Below are positions 13,602 to 15,625 of a DNA stretch of 15,625 nt, one piece after another. The stretch comes from Streptomyces katrae (lineage in GTDB: Bacteria > Actinomycetota > Actinomycetes > Streptomycetales > Streptomycetaceae), in the NCBI RefSeq assembly GCF_000966975.1, contig NZ_JZWV01000057.1:1-15625 (forward strand), given 5' to 3'. The notes below the pieces were generated by a model. That model ran no database searches. It saw only the letters and a program-made list of their open reading frames with translations, and had not been told where the DNA came from. The translations under genes were made by a program, and so were the position numbers. The number at the start of each line of letters is the position of its first letter. Position 1 is the first letter of the stretch.

Positions 13602-13637
13602 TGGCTCTCAGGTATGACGCGCCCTACCTGAGAGCCA
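13602..13637. promoter_or_regulatory. Perfect inverted repeat with 13-base arms upstream of the HIT gene
   Basis: TGGCTCTCAGGTA (13602-13614) is repeated exactly inverted as TACCTGAGAGCCA (13625-13637), with a 10-base spacer. Arm centres are 23 bases apart, about two helical turns, which suits a dimeric DNA-binding protein. The right arm covers the -35 zone of the predicted HIT promoter. The CTCAGGTA core also occurs at 9210-9217, beside the kinase 1 dyad. Confidence 0.65.
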
Positions 13638-13647
13638 GAACCGCGGC

Positions 13648-13653
13648 TAGGGT
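13648..13653 (+). promoter_or_regulatory. Predicted -10 box (TAGGGT) for a leaderless HIT transcript
   Basis: TAGGGT is a common Streptomyces -10 hexamer. It ends 6 bases before the ATG at 13660, so transcription would start at or near the A of the start codon. No strong Shine-Dalgarno sequence is present, which fits a leaderless message. The alternative reading is that AGGG within the hexamer acts as a weak ribosome site. Confidence 0.45.
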
Positions 13654-13659
13654 CCGGTA

Positions 13660-14139
13660 ATGATCGACAACGACTGGCGGCACGACCGCATCGGCAGCGC
13701 CCACCGGGGGCAGAACCCCACCGTCCTGCGCCGCCTCGACGCCGGATTCGCCGCGATCGGGGACCGGCAGTTCCTCCCCGGCTACTCGGTCCTGCTGGCC
13801 GACGACCCCGCCGTGACCCGGCTCTCCGACCTCACCCCGGCCCGCCGCACCGCCTACCTCACCGACCTGGAGCGGTTCGCCGAGGCCGTCGAGCGCGCCT
13901 GCGCCCGCCTCGACCCGGCCTTCCGCCGCGTGAACATCGAGATCCTGGGCAACACCGACCCGTACCTGCACGCCCACATCTGGCCCCGCTACGACTGGGA
14001 GCCCGCCGACCTCGTCCGGATGCCGGTCTGGCTCTACCGGGACGAGGAGTACTGGCGCGGCGACCGCCACGCCCTGGCACCCCGCCACGACGCGGTGCGC
14101 GCCGCCATCACGGAGGAGCTGGACCGCCTCATCCGGTGA
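13660..14139 (+). CDS. HIT-family (histidine triad) nucleotide-binding protein, atypical motif
   Basis: The protein has 159 residues. The histidine-triad region reads NTDPYLHAHIWPRY (98-111), so H104 and H106 match the first two triad histidines. The third position is W108 instead of His. In the family the middle His is the nucleophile, so hydrolase or transferase chemistry on a nucleotide phosphate is still possible. Upstream strands (about 40-48) and the helix DLERFAEAVERACARL (69-84) fit the fold, and the long Arg/Asp-rich C-terminal part is typical of actinobacterial diadenosine-tetraphosphate-hydrolase-like proteins. No ribosome site precedes the ATG. The 3' end overlaps the convergent SnoaL-like gene by 11 bases. 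The exact substrate is unknown. Confidence 0.85.
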   Translation: MIDNDWRHDRIGSAHRGQNPTVLRRLDAGFAAIGDRQFLPGYSVLLADDPAVTRLSDLTPARRTAYLTDLERFAEAVERACARLDPAFRRVNIEILGNTDPYLHAHIWPRYDWEPADLVRMPVWLYRDEEYWRGDRHALAPRHDAVRAAITEELDRLIR

Positions 14140-14557
14140 CGGCGTCCTCCCCGGCGGCCTCCGCCGCCAGGGGCTCGACGTACCCGGCCCGCCAGCGGGG
14201 TGCGGGGTCCTGCCCGGGGCTGGTCCAGTACTCCCGGGCGGCGACGACCTCCCCGTCCCGTACCGTCCAGAGGGAGACGGCCCGGTACAGGACGTGGTCC
14301 TCGGGTATCTCCACCTCGGTGACGACGAGGTCCCCGTCGGCGAGGATCCGCAGGACCTCCACCGTGCCGACGGACCTCTCGTCCGCGTCGGGGCCCTCGT
14401 CGCTGAGCACGGCGATGAAGTTCGTCCGGCCCACGATGCGTTCCCCGCTGACGGGCCATTCGATGACCGCGTCCTCGGCGACGAGTGCGGCCACGCCGTG
14501 CCAGTCGCGTGCCTCGATCCGCTCCCACAGTCGTGCCACTACCTTCAACGGCTCCAT
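14129..14557 (-). CDS. SnoaL-like / NTF2-like protein
   Basis: This 142-residue protein has the small cone-shaped alpha+beta barrel pattern of the NTF2/SnoaL superfamily. A first helix pair, VARLWERIEARDWHGVAALVAEDAVIEWPVSG (7-38), is followed by GRTNFIAVL and four strands ending with LWTVRDGEVVAAREYW (96-111). Members include polyketide cyclases, epoxide hydrolases, isomerases and many uncharacterised proteins, so no reaction can be assigned. The ATG lacks a strong ribosome site. The 3' end overlaps the convergent HIT gene by 11 bases, leaving no room for a terminator between them. It stands alone on its strand. Confidence 0.85.
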   Translation of the reverse strand: MEPLKVVARLWERIEARDWHGVAALVAEDAVIEWPVSGERIVGRTNFIAVLSDEGPDADERSVGTVEVLRILADGDLVVTEVEIPEDHVLYRAVSLWTVRDGEVVAAREYWTSPGQDPAPRWRAGYVEPLAAEAAGEDAVTG

Positions 14558-14560
14558 GTG

Positions 14561-14573
14561 CCGCAGTGTGCGG
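14561..14573. promoter_or_regulatory. Short dyad upstream of the SnoaL-like gene
   Basis: CCGCA (14561-14565) and TGCGG (14569-14573) form a perfect dyad around GTG, 4 bases before the start codon on the minus strand. It could cover the ribosome binding region or be an operator. The rest of the 126-base gap up to 14683 holds no gene or clear promoter. Confidence 0.25.
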
Positions 14574-14683
14574 TGGGGTCCTCACACGCAACAAGGCTTG
14601 CCTGGAGGCTTATCGACTTCGACACATTCGCCCCGCCGCCGCCCGCCTCCTCGTCCCACCGCCCTGAGCCCTGCCGGTCCCCG

Positions 14684-15625
14684 CTAGTCCCGGTCATACG
14701 TGAGAGGGGCACTGGCCGACCCGTCCAGCTCGCGGCGCAGGCTGCCGTCGGGCAGCAGCCGCAGCCGGCTCCAGCCGCCGGGCGTGCAGGTGGGCTGGGC
14801 TCCGGAGACCACCGTGGACCCGTTGAGCTCGACGGGGTCGGGCGCGTTGCGCAGGGTGGCCCGCCAGGAGCAGGAGTAGCCGGGGGCGTCGACGCTCAGG
14901 GTCATGACGGAGTCGCCGACCGCGCCGGGGGTGAGGACGAGGTGCCAGCTGGAGGAGCCGGACGTGGCGCGCCAGCTGCCCGCGTAGCCGGCGGGGAGCA
15001 CGCCCGGCCGCCCGGCCGGGGTTCCGCTTCCGCTGCTTCCGGTTCCGGGGTCGTTGGTGCCGGCCGTGGAGCCGTTCGCGGGGGACGAGGCCGGGGACCG
15101 CGTTCCGCCCGGGGTCTGCGGCGTCCCGCCGCCGGAGTTCATGAGGGCGTACACGGCGCCGCCGGCCGCCGTCGCCACGACCAGGGCGGTCGCGACGAGG
15201 AAGACCGCCGACGCGGCCCGCGGCCGGGGCGCCGGCGCGGCGGGCGGGGGCATCAGGTAGCCGGGCGGCGGCCCGTAGTGGTGCACCGGGGCCACCCTCG
15301 TGGCCGGGACGACGGCGGGCGCGGGGGGCGAGACGGCCGCGACCGGCGCGACCGGCGCGACGGCCCCCGGGGCATGGGCCGGGCCGGTGTCCTCGCGGTC
15401 GAGGAGCTGTACGGCGTGCCGCCCGAGCTGCGCCACGAGCGGTGCCGGGAGCCACGGTTCCAGAGCCCGCCCGTCCGCCACCGTGTCGCCCGCGCCGATC
15501 CGCGCCAGGACGGCGGCCGGGTCCGGGCGCGCGGCGGGATCCTTGCGCAGGCAGTCCGCGACGAGGTCCCGCAGCTCGGCCGGCACGCCGTCCAGGTCGG
15601 GTTCCGCTTCGACGATGCGCAGCAG
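14684..15625 (-). CDS. Membrane Ser/Thr protein kinase, C-terminal part (runs off the window)
   Basis: The visible 313 residues are open to the right edge, so the kinase start, P-loop and catalytic loop lie outside. The first 35 residues are the end of a Hanks-type kinase domain, with LRDLVADCLRKDPAARP as the conserved last helix and its Arg. A Pro/Ala-rich juxtamembrane region with a PPPGYLMPPP segment follows. Next come one membrane helix (about 139-162), a Ser/Gly/Thr/Pro-rich extracellular linker (163-205) and a beta-rich ectodomain (about 210-313). The ectodomain has Trp residues and two Cys, in YSCSW and PTCTPGG, that could form a disulphide. The layout is that of a PknB-like receptor kinase without PASTA repeats. 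It probably signals from the cell surface; the ligand is unknown. Confidence 0.88.
   Translation of the reverse strand: MLRIVEAEPDLDGVPAELRDLVADCLRKDPAARPDPAAVLARIGAGDTVADGRALEPWLPAPLVAQLGRHAVQLLDREDTGPAHAPGAVAPVAPVAAVSPPAPAVVPATRVAPVHHYGPPPGYLMPPPAAPAPRPRAASAVFLVATALVVATAAGGAVYALMNSGGGTPQTPGGTRSPASSPANGSTAGTNDPGTGSSGSGTPAGRPGVLPAGYAGSWRATSGSSSWHLVLTPGAVGDSVMTLSVDAPGYSCSWRATLRNAPDPVELNGSTVVSGAQPTCTPGGWSRLRLLPDGSLRRELDGSASAPLTYDRD

Overview
The window looks like chromosome from a high-GC actinomycete, almost certainly Streptomyces. The base composition is very G+C-rich and codons end in G or C almost throughout. GTG starts occur, families typical of the genus are present (DUF4097, a NarL-type two-component system, an actinobacterial P450, a Ser/Thr kinase with an ectodomain), and one gene ends in what I recall as a common Streptomyces dispersed repeat tail. 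Seventeen coding regions are called, one of them a doubtful small ORF. I saw no tRNA, rRNA, insertion sequence or CRISPR array, and no gene-free stretch exceeds about 235 bases.

Left module (14-3469): an AhpD-fold protein that has lost its redox residues and a regulator joining two helix-turn-helix domains lie on the minus strand. Divergent from them are a DUF4097 beta-strand protein and a serine beta-lactamase-fold hydrolase. The 233-base divergent region carries a perfect 16-bp palindrome over the regulator's probable -35 box, and a cluster of inverted CGTTGC repeats. This looks like a self-regulated stress or envelope module whose signal is unknown.

Centre (3485-5930): purA (adenylosuccinate synthetase) is separated from the hydrolase by a strong bidirectional terminator. 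It is divergent from a degenerate diacylglycerol-kinase-like protein that lacks the nucleotide-binding motifs.

Minus-strand cluster (5932-13494): in transcription order, a secreted or anchored alpha/beta hydrolase, a membrane acyltransferase, histidine kinase 2, response regulator 2, histidine kinase 1, response regulator 1 and a cytochrome P450. Genes overlap by 4-8 bases or lie about 10 bases apart, except for an 87-base gap between the two kinase/regulator pairs. That gap holds an imperfect 30-bp dyad. The two pairs are clear paralogues. The cluster may couple envelope sensing to surface hydrolysis or acylation and to an oxidative step.

Right end (13602-15625): a HIT-family protein, probably read from a leaderless transcript, has a perfect inverted repeat with 13-base arms over its promoter. 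It converges with an overlapping SnoaL/NTF2-like gene. The window ends inside a minus-strand Ser/Thr kinase, of which only the end of the kinase domain, the membrane helix and the extracellular domain are visible.
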